Shown here piece by piece: positions 27,735 through 36,504 of a stretch of DNA of 63,787 bases (its first letter is position 1; each line of letters starts with the position of its first letter). This DNA comes from Yinghuangia seranimata (GTDB lineage: Bacteria > Actinomycetota > Actinomycetes > Streptomycetales > Streptomycetaceae): the NCBI RefSeq assembly GCF_029953285.1, contig NZ_JASAOI010000012.1, positions 1-63,787 on the forward strand, given 5' to 3'. The translations under genes were made by a program, and so were the position numbers. The notes under the pieces are model-generated. The model saw only the letters and a list, made by a program, of their open reading frames with translations. It did not search any database and was not told the DNA's origin.

Positions 27735-28823
27735 CTAGGCGGAGGCCGGGACCACCAGCGACCGCGCGCCCCGGCCTTCGCGCATCGCGGCGAAGGCGTC
27801 GTTGACGCCGTCGAGCCCGATCCGAGCGGTCACCAGCGCACCGAGGTCGACGCGGCCCGCGGCGACGTGCTCCAGCAGCCGGGGCACGTCGCGGGCCGGG
27901 TCGGTCGAGCCGTAGACGCAGCCGGTCAGCGTCCGCGCGAAGTGGAACAGCTCCAGCGCGCTGAACTCGGCCTTGTCGTCCTTGCCGCCGACCCCGACCA
28001 CCGTGGTCATGCCGCCGCGCCGGGTCAGACCCCACGCGGTGCGGATGGTCGCCGCCCGGCCGACGCACTCGAAGGCGTGGTCGACGCCGCGCCCGCCGGT
28101 CAGCGCGCGCACGCGCTTGCCGAGGTCAGGCGCCGGTTCGAGGGCGTCGGTCGCGCCCAGCGCCAGGGCCAGCTTGCGCTTGTCCGGGTCCGGGTCCACC
28201 GCGATGATCACGGACGCGTCGGCGACCCGCGCGCCCTGCACCGCCGACAGCCCGACGCCGCCGAGGCCGATGACGGCGGTGCTCGACCCGGCCGCGACGC
28301 GCGCGGTGTTCCACACCGCGCCCGTGCCCGTCGTCACCGCGCAGCCCAGCAGCGCGGCCTCCGCCAGCGCGGCGCCCCGCGGCAGCTTCACGACGCCCGC
28401 CGCCGGGACGACCGTCTCCTCGGCGAACGTCGCGGTGCCCAGCCCGGGCAGCACCTCCGTGCCGTCGGCGAGGCGGGCGTACGGCACGCGCGCCGCGTCC
28501 ATCGCCTTGACGCACAGGTGCGGCTCGGCGTGCTCGCAGAACCAGCACTCGCCGCACGGCGGCGCCCAGATCAGCAGCACCGGGTCGCCCTGCGCGACGT
28601 GCGTGACACCCTCGCCGACCTCGACGACCGTGCCCGAGCCCTCGTGGCCCAGCACGACGGGGAACGCCTGGTCGAGCGTGCCGTCGGCGAGCGACAGGTC
28701 GGAGTGGCACACCCCCGACGCGGCGACCTTGACCCGCACCTGGCCCGGCCCGGTCGGGAACAGCTCGATCTCCTCGATCCGGACCGGCTCGCCGACCCCG
28801 TGCAGTACCGCAGCGCGCACCAT
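27735..28823 (-). CDS. zinc-dependent alcohol dehydrogenase (MDR superfamily)
   Basis: A 362-residue medium-chain dehydrogenase. Catalytic zinc ligands are in GVCHSDLS (Cys ~38) and the GHEGSG motif (His ~60); the structural zinc cysteines are in PPCGECWFCEHAEPHLC (C-x2-C-x2-C-x7-C); the Rossmann motif is GLGGVGLSAVQGA. It resembles the class III / NDMA-dependent-like group that oxidises alcohols or glutathione/mycothiol adducts, but the exact substrate is not clear. ATG follows AGGAGGGG. It is divergent from the sirtuin gene by 64 bp. Confidence 0.9.
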   Translation of the reverse strand: MVRAAVLHGVGEPVRIEEIELFPTGPGQVRVKVAASGVCHSDLSLADGTLDQAFPVVLGHEGSGTVVEVGEGVTHVAQGDPVLLIWAPPCGECWFCEHAEPHLCVKAMDAARVPYARLADGTEVLPGLGTATFAEETVVPAAGVVKLPRGAALAEAALLGCAVTTGTGAVWNTARVAAGSSTAVIGLGGVGLSAVQGARVADASVIIAVDPDPDKRKLALALGATDALEPAPDLGKRVRALTGGRGVDHAFECVGRAATIRTAWGLTRRGGMTTVVGVGGKDDKAEFSALELFHFARTLTGCVYGSTDPARDVPRLLEHVAAGRVDLGALVTARIGLDGVNDAFAAMREGRGARSLVVPASA

Positions 28824-28887
28824 GACCCCTCCTGTTGTCCGCTAAATGACGTGCCGTCAAATCTGGCCGGTGGCTACGCTCGATCTC

Positions 28888-29664
28888 ATGAACGCCTCCG
28901 TCCGGGAGTGGATCCGGGCCTCCGATTCCATCACGGTGCTCACCGGCGCCGGTATCTCCACCGACTCGGGCATCCCCGACTACCGGGGTCCGCAGGGCGT
29001 GTGGACCACCAACCCCGACGCCGAGAAGCTGGTCCGCTACCCCGACTACATGGGCGACGCGGACATCCGGCGCCGCTCATGGCTCGCCCGCCGCGACAAC
29101 CCGGCCCGGCTCGCGCAGCCCAACGCCGGGCACCGCGCGCTCGTCGAGCTGGAGCGCTCGGGCAGGCTCCTCGGCCTGGTCACGCAGAACGTCGACGGCC
29201 TCCACGTGCGCGCCGGGAACAGCGCCGCCAAGGTCATCGAGCTGCACGGCACGATGTTCGAGGTGGTGTGCACCGACTGCGGGCACCGCACCACCCTCGA
29301 CGAGACCCTCGCGCGCGTCGACGCCGGCGAGGACGACCCGCGCTGCACGCTCTGCGGCGGCATCCAGAAGACCGCGACCATCATGTTCGGGCAGGCCCTC
29401 GAGCGACGGGTCCTGGAGCGCGCCGCGATCGCGTCGCAGGTGTGCGACCTGTTCCTGGCCGTCGGCACGTCGCTGCAGGTCGAGCCGGCCGCGTCGCTGT
29501 GCCGGGTGGCCCGCGAGGCCGGGGCGCGGCTGGTCGTCGTCAACGCGGAGGAGACGCCGTACGACGCGGTCGCCGACGCCGTGCTGCGCGAGCCGATCGG
29601 CACGGTGCTGCCGGAGCTCGTGGACGGGCTCGGACCGCGCGACGGGGTCAGCGCGCCGGAGTGA
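28888..29664 (+). CDS. cobB: NAD-dependent protein deacetylase, sirtuin family
   Basis: Sir2-family deacylase removing acyl groups from lysines with NAD consumption. The 258-residue protein has GAGISTDSGIPDYRG (about 19-33), TQNVDGLH, the catalytic histidine in ELHGTMFEV and the zinc-binding C-x2-C pairs VCTDC and CTLC. It lacks the Ala-Tyr/Arg desuccinylase residues as far as I can judge. ATG 28888 is preferred; GTG 28870 is in frame, and neither has a strong ribosome binding site. The 3' end overlaps the convergent SURF1 gene by 17 bp. Confidence 0.9.
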   Translation: MNASVREWIRASDSITVLTGAGISTDSGIPDYRGPQGVWTTNPDAEKLVRYPDYMGDADIRRRSWLARRDNPARLAQPNAGHRALVELERSGRLLGLVTQNVDGLHVRAGNSAAKVIELHGTMFEVVCTDCGHRTTLDETLARVDAGEDDPRCTLCGGIQKTATIMFGQALERRVLERAAIASQVCDLFLAVGTSLQVEPAASLCRVAREAGARLVVVNAEETPYDAVADAVLREPIGTVLPELVDGLGPRDGVSAPE

Positions 29665-30478
29665 CGGGGGCGGGCGCGGGCTCCGGCTCCGCGTCCGCTT
29701 CGGCCTCGGCCGCGTCCAGCGCCGCGAGCTCGGCCTCGAGCTCCGCCGCCTCGCGCCGCACCACCTTGACCCACATGGCCACCAGCGCGACGACGAAGAT
29801 CCACCACTGCACCGCGTACGCCATGTTCAGCCCGGTGTCCTCGGACTCCGGCGTGCCGAGCGCGGTCGGCGCCTCGGCCGGCTTCGGGGTCTCCTCGACG
29901 AGCTGGCCGTACCCGCCGAACACGGGGTAGGGCAGCGTCGGCGCGAGCTTCTCCGTGTCGATCCGCATGACGATGCCCGCCGGGAGCCCGTCGTTGTCGC
30001 GGATGCCGCTGCGCGCCCGCGTCTCGGCCGGGCGCGCCCGCGCGACGACGGTGACCTCGCCCTTCGGTGCGGCCGGCACGACGGGGCGCACGGCGGCGCT
30101 GTCCTCGCTCGCCTTCACCCAGCCCCGGTTGACCAGCAGTGCGGTGCCGTCGCCGGTGATCAGCGGCGTGACCACGTAGAAGCCGTACACGTTGTCGTTG
30201 GTGCGGCCGCGGATCAGCAGCTCGTGCGCCGCGTCGTAGTGCCCGGTCGCGCTGACCTTGCGCCACTGCACACTCGCCGGGATGTCCCGGTCCACGGCGA
30301 ACAGGTCGCCGACCGGCACCGGGGTGTGGCCGCGGTTCGCGCTGAGTCTGTCGTTGCGCTCGGCCTTCGCCTCATAGCGGTGGAGCTGCCAGAACCCGAG
30401 CTTGATCATGACCGGGATGAGCAGCACCACGAGCAGGTTGAGGGCGATCCAGCGCGGGGTCAGCAGGAAGCGGTACAC
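29648..30478 (-). CDS. SURF1 family cytochrome oxidase assembly protein
   Basis: A 276-residue protein with two transmembrane helices, at about 11-30 and 221-241, flanking an extracytoplasmic domain. SURF1 signatures are GFWQLHRYEAK after the first helix, the central VTPLITGDGTALLVNRGWV segment and the late GGYGQLVEE. SURF1 proteins help insert heme a during assembly of cytochrome c oxidase. The C-terminal tail is a highly acidic Ala/Glu/Pro stretch (about 245-276), longer than in many homologues. GTG start without clear ribosome binding site. Convergent and slightly overlapping with the sirtuin gene. Confidence 0.88.
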   Translation of the reverse strand: MYRFLLTPRWIALNLLVVLLIPVMIKLGFWQLHRYEAKAERNDRLSANRGHTPVPVGDLFAVDRDIPASVQWRKVSATGHYDAAHELLIRGRTNDNVYGFYVVTPLITGDGTALLVNRGWVKASEDSAAVRPVVPAAPKGEVTVVARARPAETRARSGIRDNDGLPAGIVMRIDTEKLAPTLPYPVFGGYGQLVEETPKPAEAPTALGTPESEDTGLNMAYAVQWWIFVVALVAMWVKVVRREAAELEAELAALDAAEAEADAEPEPAPAPVTPAR

Positions 30479-30568
30479 GGGATAAGACGGTACTCCGCCC
30501 CCGCGCGGGCCCCGCGCAGGGGCGGAGCCGCCACCGCTCCGCGGGCCGGGCCGGCCGGGCCGGACGGC

Positions 30569-31555
30569 TCAGACCAGGCGGCCTTCCACGTCGCGGATGC
30601 CGTCCAGCGCGAGGTTCGCCACGTGCGGGCCGTCGGCGTCCACCGTCACGAGCGTCACATGGTCGACGTTGCCGGGGTCGTCGGGGCCGAAGACCCACAC
30701 GCCGCCCGTCGGGCCGAGCCGGATGTAGCGGTTGCCGTCGATCTCGGACGCCTTGTAGTTGTGCACGTGCCCAGCGAACATCGTGTGCGGCCGGTCGCCG
30801 AGCGCGGCCCGCAGCCGGTGGTACGCGGGATGGCCGTCGCCCTGCCACAGCGGCATGTGCATGAGGAAGAACGTCCAGCGCGCGTCGGCGTGGTCGCGCA
30901 GCACGCCCTCGGCCCAGACCAGCTGCTCCTCGGAGAGGCCCGCGTACAGCTGGGTGCCGTCCCAGTCGAACTCGGAGAAGTACGCCTCGCGGGTCAGCGT
31001 TTCGTCGCCGTCCGCCGCCGCGAGCTTGGCGGCGAGCCGCGCCTTGGCCTCCGGGTCGAGGTCGTACTCGGGGTCCTGCGTGTTGAGGACGACGAACAGC
31101 ACGTCCTGGTGGCGGAAGTGGTAGTGCAGCCGGCCGTAGCGCTCCAGCCAGCGGCGCCGGGTCAGCTCGGTGCCCACGTCGTGGTTGCCCGGCACGTGGA
31201 ACAGCGGCATCCGCAGCGGGGCGAGCATCGCGTCGACCTCCGCCCATTCGGCGTCCAGCACCTCGGGGTCGTCCGTGTAGCCCTCGATGAGATCGCCGAG
31301 CTGCACGGCGAAGCTCGGGTGCAGGACGTTCAGCGCCGCCACGCCGCGCTCGAACACGCCGGGGCGGGCGGCGCCGGTGCGGTCCGAGATCAACGCGAAC
31401 GTGAACGCGGGGGAGGGAACGAGGGGCGGGAGCGGAGCGACTCGAACATGGGTGGTGGGGGGCGACGGGTGGGCCGCGCCGGTGACGGGCGCGGGACCTG
31501 TGCCGACGGGCAGGTCGAGGCCGGGCGGGAGGGAGGGTGATCCACGGTCAGGCAT
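30569..31555 (-). CDS. calcineurin-like metallophosphoesterase, DRTG variant
   Basis: A 328-residue phosphoesterase. Motifs in order: FALISDRTGAAR (where typical enzymes have Asp-x-His), QLGDLIEG, VPGNHD, LMHMPLW and FAGHVHNY. The first metal-site histidine is thus replaced by Thr/Arg context, a known variant group. The N-terminal ~45 residues are Pro-rich. ATG 31555 is preferred since the in-frame extension to 31762 runs into the divergent promoter region. Cytoplasmic by sequence. Substrate unknown. Confidence 0.82.
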   Translation of the reverse strand: MPDRGSPSLPPGLDLPVGTGPAPVTGAAHPSPPTTHVRVAPLPPLVPSPAFTFALISDRTGAARPGVFERGVAALNVLHPSFAVQLGDLIEGYTDDPEVLDAEWAEVDAMLAPLRMPLFHVPGNHDVGTELTRRRWLERYGRLHYHFRHQDVLFVVLNTQDPEYDLDPEAKARLAAKLAAADGDETLTREAYFSEFDWDGTQLYAGLSEEQLVWAEGVLRDHADARWTFFLMHMPLWQGDGHPAYHRLRAALGDRPHTMFAGHVHNYKASEIDGNRYIRLGPTGGVWVFGPDDPGNVDHVTLVTVDADGPHVANLALDGIRDVEGRLV

Positions 31556-31794
31556 GCGGCCATCATCGCGGGGTGGCGGGCGGCCCGCGTGGGGCGGCGT
31601 GTTCGGAGCTTGGTGGGGCACGCGGCCTGGTCGCTCCGGCCCCGCGCCGATCCGCCCAACGAAACAGGCGGATTGGCCCACATGCGGATCGAACACCGGT
31701 ACGCTGCGGCCATCGCGCCGCTTCGGCGCGTCCGCCGGCCGGAGCCGGTTCTCCCGCCGCACGGCGCCGTCCCGAGCCCTCCAGGAGCAACGCG

Positions 31795-32568
31795 ATGTCC
31801 GGCCAGACGCCCGCGCCCTACGCCCTCGGCGTCCCGCCCGGGGCGTTCCCCGGAGCCGGGCACGGCGGCGCGAAGGCGCAGGCCGTACGCATCGCGTGGG
31901 CCGTGGTGCCCGTCGTCTCGATCACCCTTCTGTCGTGGCTGCCGCTCCTGGTCCTGGCGCTGTACCGGCGGACGCGCGCGGCCTGGCTGGCCTTCGGGAT
32001 CGCCGTGGGCGGACTCGCGGCGGCGCTGGGGCTGCTGATCGCGAACGGCGCCGCGGACGACCGCGCGAAGGCGCGCGGCGGCCCGGACGCGACGCCGAGC
32101 GGGCTCGAGTCCGTGCCCGGCGACATCGCCGGCGTCCTGCTCATCGGCCTGCTGGCGGGTGTGCCCACGTACTGGCTCGTCACGACGCGCCGCACGACGC
32201 GCGCCGCGGTCAGCCCGGACGCGGAACTGCGTCGCCGGGCGCCCGGGCACGGGTGGCAGCCGGCCCTGATCCCGCCGGGGCACCGGCCCGCGGACAGCGG
32301 GTACCGGCCGATGCCGGGGCAGGCGCCGGGATATCAGGCGGGACCGGGCGGGGTGCTGGGACACGCGTACGCGCCGGGCGTGCCGCCGCAGGCGGGGCCG
32401 GTGCCGCAGATGTCGCCGCAACCGCCGCAGCAGGCGCCCCATTACGCCGCGCCGCAGCCGCAGCCCGGTCCGGCGCAGCCCGCGCCGGCCGCCGACCCGC
32501 ACGCGGCACGCGCCCGCGCCCGGCTCGAAGGGCTGAGCGAACGGCTGCGCGAGCGGGACGGCAAGTAA
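31795..32568 (+). CDS. membrane protein with Pro/Gln-rich tail
   Basis: A 257-residue protein of unknown function. Three hydrophobic helices at about 34-56, 63-84 and 105-122, short basic loops, then a long Pro/Gly/Gln-rich cytoplasmic tail (140-235) and a final charged helix ARARARLEGLSERLRER. The tail resembles low-complexity regions of actinobacterial membrane scaffolds. ATG follows CCAGGAG. It is divergent from the metallophosphoesterase and 166 bp before the kinase gene, whose target it could be, which is speculation. Confidence 0.7.
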   Translation: MSGQTPAPYALGVPPGAFPGAGHGGAKAQAVRIAWAVVPVVSITLLSWLPLLVLALYRRTRAAWLAFGIAVGGLAAALGLLIANGAADDRAKARGGPDATPSGLESVPGDIAGVLLIGLLAGVPTYWLVTTRRTTRAAVSPDAELRRRAPGHGWQPALIPPGHRPADSGYRPMPGQAPGYQAGPGGVLGHAYAPGVPPQAGPVPQMSPQPPQQAPHYAAPQPQPGPAQPAPAADPHAARARARLEGLSERLRERDGK

Positions 32569-32734
32569 AAGCCCCGGCAGCGCTCGTCCGTCCGAGCGTC
32601 TCCGGCGCCCGTCGGCGCGGCGCCGAACCGGCGCGAGGCGTACGCGTGTTCCCCGCACCCGCGGCGGCGGATGCGCTGAGGCAGACGGGTACTCGCGTGA
32701 GGACAGCGCCGCCAGGGATCGATACGGTACCGAC

Positions 32735-34513
32735 GTGACGGCACCAGGGCGCATCATCGCCGACCGATACGAGCTGTCCGTGGCCGTCGGCCGGGGCGGC
32801 ATGGGCCAGGTCTGGAAGGCGTACGACCGGACGCTCCAGCGGCGGGTGGCGGTGAAGCTGCTGCGCTCCGACCTGGTCGGCGGCGGTTCCGACCGGGCCA
32901 CGCTGGAACGGCGGTTCCTGCGCGAGTGCCGGGTGACGGCGGGCATCGACCACCCGGGACTGGTGACCGTCTACGACGCCGGCATGGACGACGGCGACCT
33001 CTACCTCGTCATGCAGCTCCTCGACGGCATGGACCTCGGCGACCTGATCGCCGAACAGGACCAGGTGCCGTGGGAGTGGGTCGTCGCGGTGGCCGCGCAG
33101 ATCTGCTCGGTGCTCGCGGCCATCCACGCGGCGCCGGTCGTGCACCGCGACCTCAAGCCGCGCAACGTCATGGTCAGGCGGGACGGCACGGTGAAGGTGC
33201 TGGACCTGGGCGTCGCGGCCGTCCTCGACCCGGACTCCACGAAGCTGACCAACACCGGTTCGCTGCCAGGCTCGCCGGCGTACATGGCGCCCGAGCAGGC
33301 GCTCACCGGGCTCGCCGAGCCGCGCAGCGACCTCTACGCGCTCGGCTGCCTCATGTACGAAATGCTGGCCGGCCGGGCGCCGTTCACGGCCCCTACCGTG
33401 CTGGCCGTGCTGCAGCGCCACCTGACGGATCGTCCGGACCCCGTCGGGACGCACCGGCCCGACGTGCCGGCCGGGCTCGACCGGCTGGTGTCCGACCTGC
33501 TCGAGAAGCAGCCGGAGGACCGGCCCGCGACCGCACAGGAGGTCTACCGGCGGCTCGTGCCGCTGCTCCCGGCCGCCGTGCGCGACGCCGACGCCGCGCT
33601 CGCGCCCGCGACGGCGATGGACCCGACGCGGCCGCTGCGGCATCCCGCCGCGCCGCAGCCGTCGCCGGTCGTGGTCGCGGATGTTTCGGTCAGCGGAGAC
33701 CTGGGGGCCGTGCCGCAGCCGTCGCACGTCGTTCCGCCGACGGCGTCGTCCGGCGTGCCGCCGCAGGCTTTCGCGCCTCCGGTGTCAGCTGTGCCCCCGG
33801 TGCCGTCCGTCCCTCCCGGGGTACCCCGGCAGGCGGCGGCGCCCGCGCCGGTTCCCGCGTTCGGCGGCGAGCCGGTCACGGACATCACCGCCACCGACTG
33901 GTCCGCCGTCCCGTCCGCGGCGCCGGACCCCGGGCCCGGCGGGCTCGACGTGGCCGACGCGCTCGACGCCGCCGCACGGCTGCTCGGCGAGAGCCAGCTG
34001 GCGCAGGCCGTCGACGTGCTGGGTGCCGCGCTGCCCGCGGCCGTCGCTCGGCACGGCGAACACGATCCCGTCGTCCTGGAGTTGCGGCAGGCGCTCGCCG
34101 ACACGCTGCTCGCGGACCGGCAGTACCGGCGCGCGCTGCCCGAGCTCGAGTACCTGGCGGTCGCCTTCGCGGCCCGGCTCGGACCGCTCGACGCGGAGGC
34201 CATGGAGTACCGGCGGCAGGTCGCGTCCTGCCTGGAGGAGCTCGGCGACACGCACCGGGCACTGCACGAGTACCGGGCGCTGTACGAGGCGTTCCGCACG
34301 GTGCCCAACGGGGACCGGCACTTCGGGTTCGAGGTGCGCGAACGGATCGGGCTGCTGCTCGCGGCGGTCGGCGACGCCTACCAGGCGGAGTCGGTGCTCG
34401 GGCCGCTGCTGGCGGAGGAGCAACGGACGCTCGGGGCGCACCACCCGCAGGTCGTCGCGCTGGGGCAGCAGTTGGCGCGGATCCAGGGCATGCGGACGGC
34501 CTGGCGGCCGTAG
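32735..34513 (+). CDS. soluble Ser/Thr protein kinase with TPR-like C-terminus
   Basis: A 592-residue Hanks-type kinase. Kinase domain about 8-275: glycine loop GRGGMGQV (19-26), Lys41 in VAVKLL, catalytic HRDLKPRN (137-144), DLG in place of DFG (157-159) and APEQ (185-188). Residues 280-400 are Pro/Val-rich. Residues ~405-590 are helical with TPR-like pairs (AARLLGESQLAQAVDVLGAA, DTHRALHEYRALYEAF), probably a protein-binding module. No transmembrane helix or PASTA domain, unlike PknB. GTG 32735 start. Its substrates may include the metallothionein-like or ECF-linked proteins next door, but nothing shows it. Confidence 0.9.
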   Translation: MTAPGRIIADRYELSVAVGRGGMGQVWKAYDRTLQRRVAVKLLRSDLVGGGSDRATLERRFLRECRVTAGIDHPGLVTVYDAGMDDGDLYLVMQLLDGMDLGDLIAEQDQVPWEWVVAVAAQICSVLAAIHAAPVVHRDLKPRNVMVRRDGTVKVLDLGVAAVLDPDSTKLTNTGSLPGSPAYMAPEQALTGLAEPRSDLYALGCLMYEMLAGRAPFTAPTVLAVLQRHLTDRPDPVGTHRPDVPAGLDRLVSDLLEKQPEDRPATAQEVYRRLVPLLPAAVRDADAALAPATAMDPTRPLRHPAAPQPSPVVVADVSVSGDLGAVPQPSHVVPPTASSGVPPQAFAPPVSAVPPVPSVPPGVPRQAAAPAPVPAFGGEPVTDITATDWSAVPSAAPDPGPGGLDVADALDAAARLLGESQLAQAVDVLGAALPAAVARHGEHDPVVLELRQALADTLLADRQYRRALPELEYLAVAFAARLGPLDAEAMEYRRQVASCLEELGDTHRALHEYRALYEAFRTVPNGDRHFGFEVRERIGLLLAAVGDAYQAESVLGPLLAEEQRTLGAHHPQVVALGQQLARIQGMRTAWRP

Positions 34514-34550
34514 CGGCGCCAGGCCGTGCCCCGGAGGTCTGCGGGGGCCG

Positions 34551-34802
34551 CTACATCGCGGCGCCCACCGAAACGTTGTCCTTGATGCCCATCGCGCCCT
34601 CCGCCTTCGCGCAGTGCGCGCAGCAGAAGTAGCGGCCGTCGGCCTCGACGCCGTGCCCGATGATGCGGCAGCGGCAGTGCTCGCAGATGGGGGCCATCCG
34701 GGTGATCGCGCACTCGAAGCTGTCGAAGACGTGCACGGCGTCGGCCGCGTGCACCTCGAACGAGGCGTAGTAGTCGTTGCCGCAGACCTCGCATCGCGCC
34801 AC
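34551..34802 (-). CDS. prokaryotic metallothionein-like zinc protein
   Basis: An 83-residue Cys/His-rich protein starting VARCEVCGNDY. Three clusters bind metal: C-x2-C at residues 4-7, C-E-H-C near 39-42 and the C-C-A-H-C of FCCAHCAKAEG, with FDSFECAI between. This matches the streptomycete proteins annotated as prokaryotic metallothionein. GTG 34802 is the start because AAGGAG lies eight bases upstream; a longer in-frame extension has no signal. Convergent with the kinase gene. Confidence 0.8.
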   Translation of the reverse strand: MARCEVCGNDYYASFEVHAADAVHVFDSFECAITRMAPICEHCRCRIIGHGVEADGRYFCCAHCAKAEGAMGIKDNVSVGAAM

Positions 34803-35012
34803 GGGGAGCTCCTTGCCGGTGTGAGTGGTGTGAGTAATGCGCTGGGCGTACGCGACAACGATCGAGGCCAGGAACGTATCAGGGCAAATCGGGATACACC
34901 GTTTGCGTGACGAGCTCCCCCGAGATTCCTCGGGAAAGCGACCCAACCCGCCGGGCGAGGTGTTCGTTCAAGGTTTTCAAAGCACGCCGACGGAACGGGG
35001 GCGGATTGCCGG

Positions 35013-35537
35013 ATGAACGAGCGCAGGCAGGTTCTCGACGCGCTGGTCGCGACAAGAGGGCAGGCCCTCAAGCGGTACGCGTACCTGATGTGCGGTGACG
35101 CCCACCGTGCGGACGATCTCGTGCAAGAGGCGTTGACGCGGGTGCTGTCCAAGAAGGTGCCCGACGACGTGACGGAAGTGGAGCGGTATGTGCGCCGCGT
35201 GATCGTCAACCTCGTGGTGGACGAGGCGCGGCGCGGTTCGATCTGGCGGCGCCTGCTGCCCCGGATCGCGACGCGCCCGGAGGTGGCGGACTCGAGCGGG
35301 CAGGTGGCCGACCGGGTGTCGCTGAGCGCGGCCCTGGCCCGGCTGCCCGCCCGGCAGCGCGCGGTCATCGCGCTGCACTACTACGAGGACCTGTCCGTCA
35401 CCGAGATCGCCGATCTGCTCGGCGTCGGTGTCGGCACGGTCAAGAGCCACCTGCACGACGCACGCAAGACCCTGGCACGGACCTGGACGGAGGGGGCGGC
35501 GGGTCGGCCGTCCCAGTTGATACGAGGTGAGATGTGA
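35013..35537 (+). CDS. ECF RNA polymerase sigma factor (SigE-like)
   Basis: A 174-residue extracytoplasmic-function sigma factor. Region 2 (about 10-75) includes YLMCGDAHRADDLVQEALTR and YVRRVIVNLVVDEARR; region 4 (about 105-160) includes LPARQRAVIALHYYEDLS, VTEIADLLGVGVGTVKSHLH. It belongs to the SigE-like actinobacterial ECF group that often couples to a membrane-bound partner. The stop overlaps the next start (TGATG), so the downstream membrane protein is probably its regulator. Confidence 0.92.
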   Translation: MNERRQVLDALVATRGQALKRYAYLMCGDAHRADDLVQEALTRVLSKKVPDDVTEVERYVRRVIVNLVVDEARRGSIWRRLLPRIATRPEVADSSGQVADRVSLSAALARLPARQRAVIALHYYEDLSVTEIADLLGVGVGTVKSHLHDARKTLARTWTEGAAGRPSQLIRGEM

Positions 35538-36478
35538 TGGCAGACAACGGCATCGACGACACCAGGCTCTCCTACCGGCTCTCCGAGCTCGCGGACGAGG
35601 CCGGCCCGCTGCGGCCGATCAACCGCGACGCGGTGCTGACCGGCGCCGCCCGGGCGCGGCGGATCCGCGCCGGCGTGGTGGCCGCCATGGGCGCGGCGGC
35701 CTTCGCGGCCGCGGTCGGCGGCGGCATCGTCGTCGCGGCGGGCGCCCAGGGCGACGGCGCGACGGTGCGGACGGGGGCCGAAACTCCGGCGCCCAACGCG
35801 CCGACGAACATGCCCGGCAGCCCGACGCCCAGCGGGGCGCAGCACATGCCGCTGCCCATCACGACCGCCCCGACGCTGGTGCCGGGCCTCCCGTCGGCGG
35901 GCACCGAGGAGGAGAAGGAGGCGAGTATCCCGCGGCCCACCGGCACGGCGATCGGGGCCGGGCCGTGGGACATGGGCGGAGGGATGCCGGAGCCGGTGAA
36001 GAAGGCGGCCTGGTGGGCCTGGGACGTCGGCCCGCACGAGTTCCGCGACATCTACGTGAGCGCGGAGATCGACGACTGCAAGTGCACGATCTCGGTCTGG
36101 CTCACCGACCTGAGCAAGAAGGACGCCTTCGTCCAGGAGCTGAAGAAGCACGACCCGTCGGTGGACGGCTCGGTGATCAAGTTCGTCCAGGCCACGCACA
36201 GCGCCAAGGAGGCGCGCGCCCAGGCGGACAAGATCCGCGCGCAGCTGATGAAGGATCCGCAGCCGGGGTTCTGGATCTCCTCGGTGAACATCGAGCACGG
36301 GTCGGAAATCCAGGTCAAGGTCGACAACGCGGCCGCGGCGCAGGCGTACTTCGACCGCAACCACCTCGTCGACCCCGGATTCACGCTGTACCTGCACGAG
36401 GAGAAGGCGCCGGACACTCCTCCGCCGGGCACCCGGAGCACCAACACCGCCGTCCCCTTGGCCCAGCCGGCCTCCTGA
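35537..36478 (+). CDS. ECF-linked membrane protein with FtsX-extracellular-like domain
   Basis: A 313-residue protein: cytoplasmic N-terminus (1-50), one transmembrane helix (about 51-72), a Pro/Thr-rich external linker (75-155) and an external domain (about 165-290). The pattern IYVSAEIDDCKCTISVWLTD, then AFVQELKKHDPSVDGSVIKF and an alpha-beta continuation, resembles the extracellular domain of FtsX-type proteins. The short cytoplasmic part would hold the sigma factor, but no zinc anti-sigma HxxxCxxC motif is seen. ATG 35537 is preferred (GAGGTGA six bases upstream); GTG 35534 is adjacent. Confidence 0.7.
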   Translation: MADNGIDDTRLSYRLSELADEAGPLRPINRDAVLTGAARARRIRAGVVAAMGAAAFAAAVGGGIVVAAGAQGDGATVRTGAETPAPNAPTNMPGSPTPSGAQHMPLPITTAPTLVPGLPSAGTEEEKEASIPRPTGTAIGAGPWDMGGGMPEPVKKAAWWAWDVGPHEFRDIYVSAEIDDCKCTISVWLTDLSKKDAFVQELKKHDPSVDGSVIKFVQATHSAKEARAQADKIRAQLMKDPQPGFWISSVNIEHGSEIQVKVDNAAAAQAYFDRNHLVDPGFTLYLHEEKAPDTPPPGTRSTNTAVPLAQPAS

Positions 36479-36504
36479 TCCGAAGCCGGCGGACGGCCCG
36501 CGGG

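Noticed and set aside
32581-32598. CGCTCG/CGAGCG hairpin after the membrane protein gene
   Set aside because: Only a 6-bp stem; in sequence this GC-rich such stems are expected often, so I did not call a terminator.
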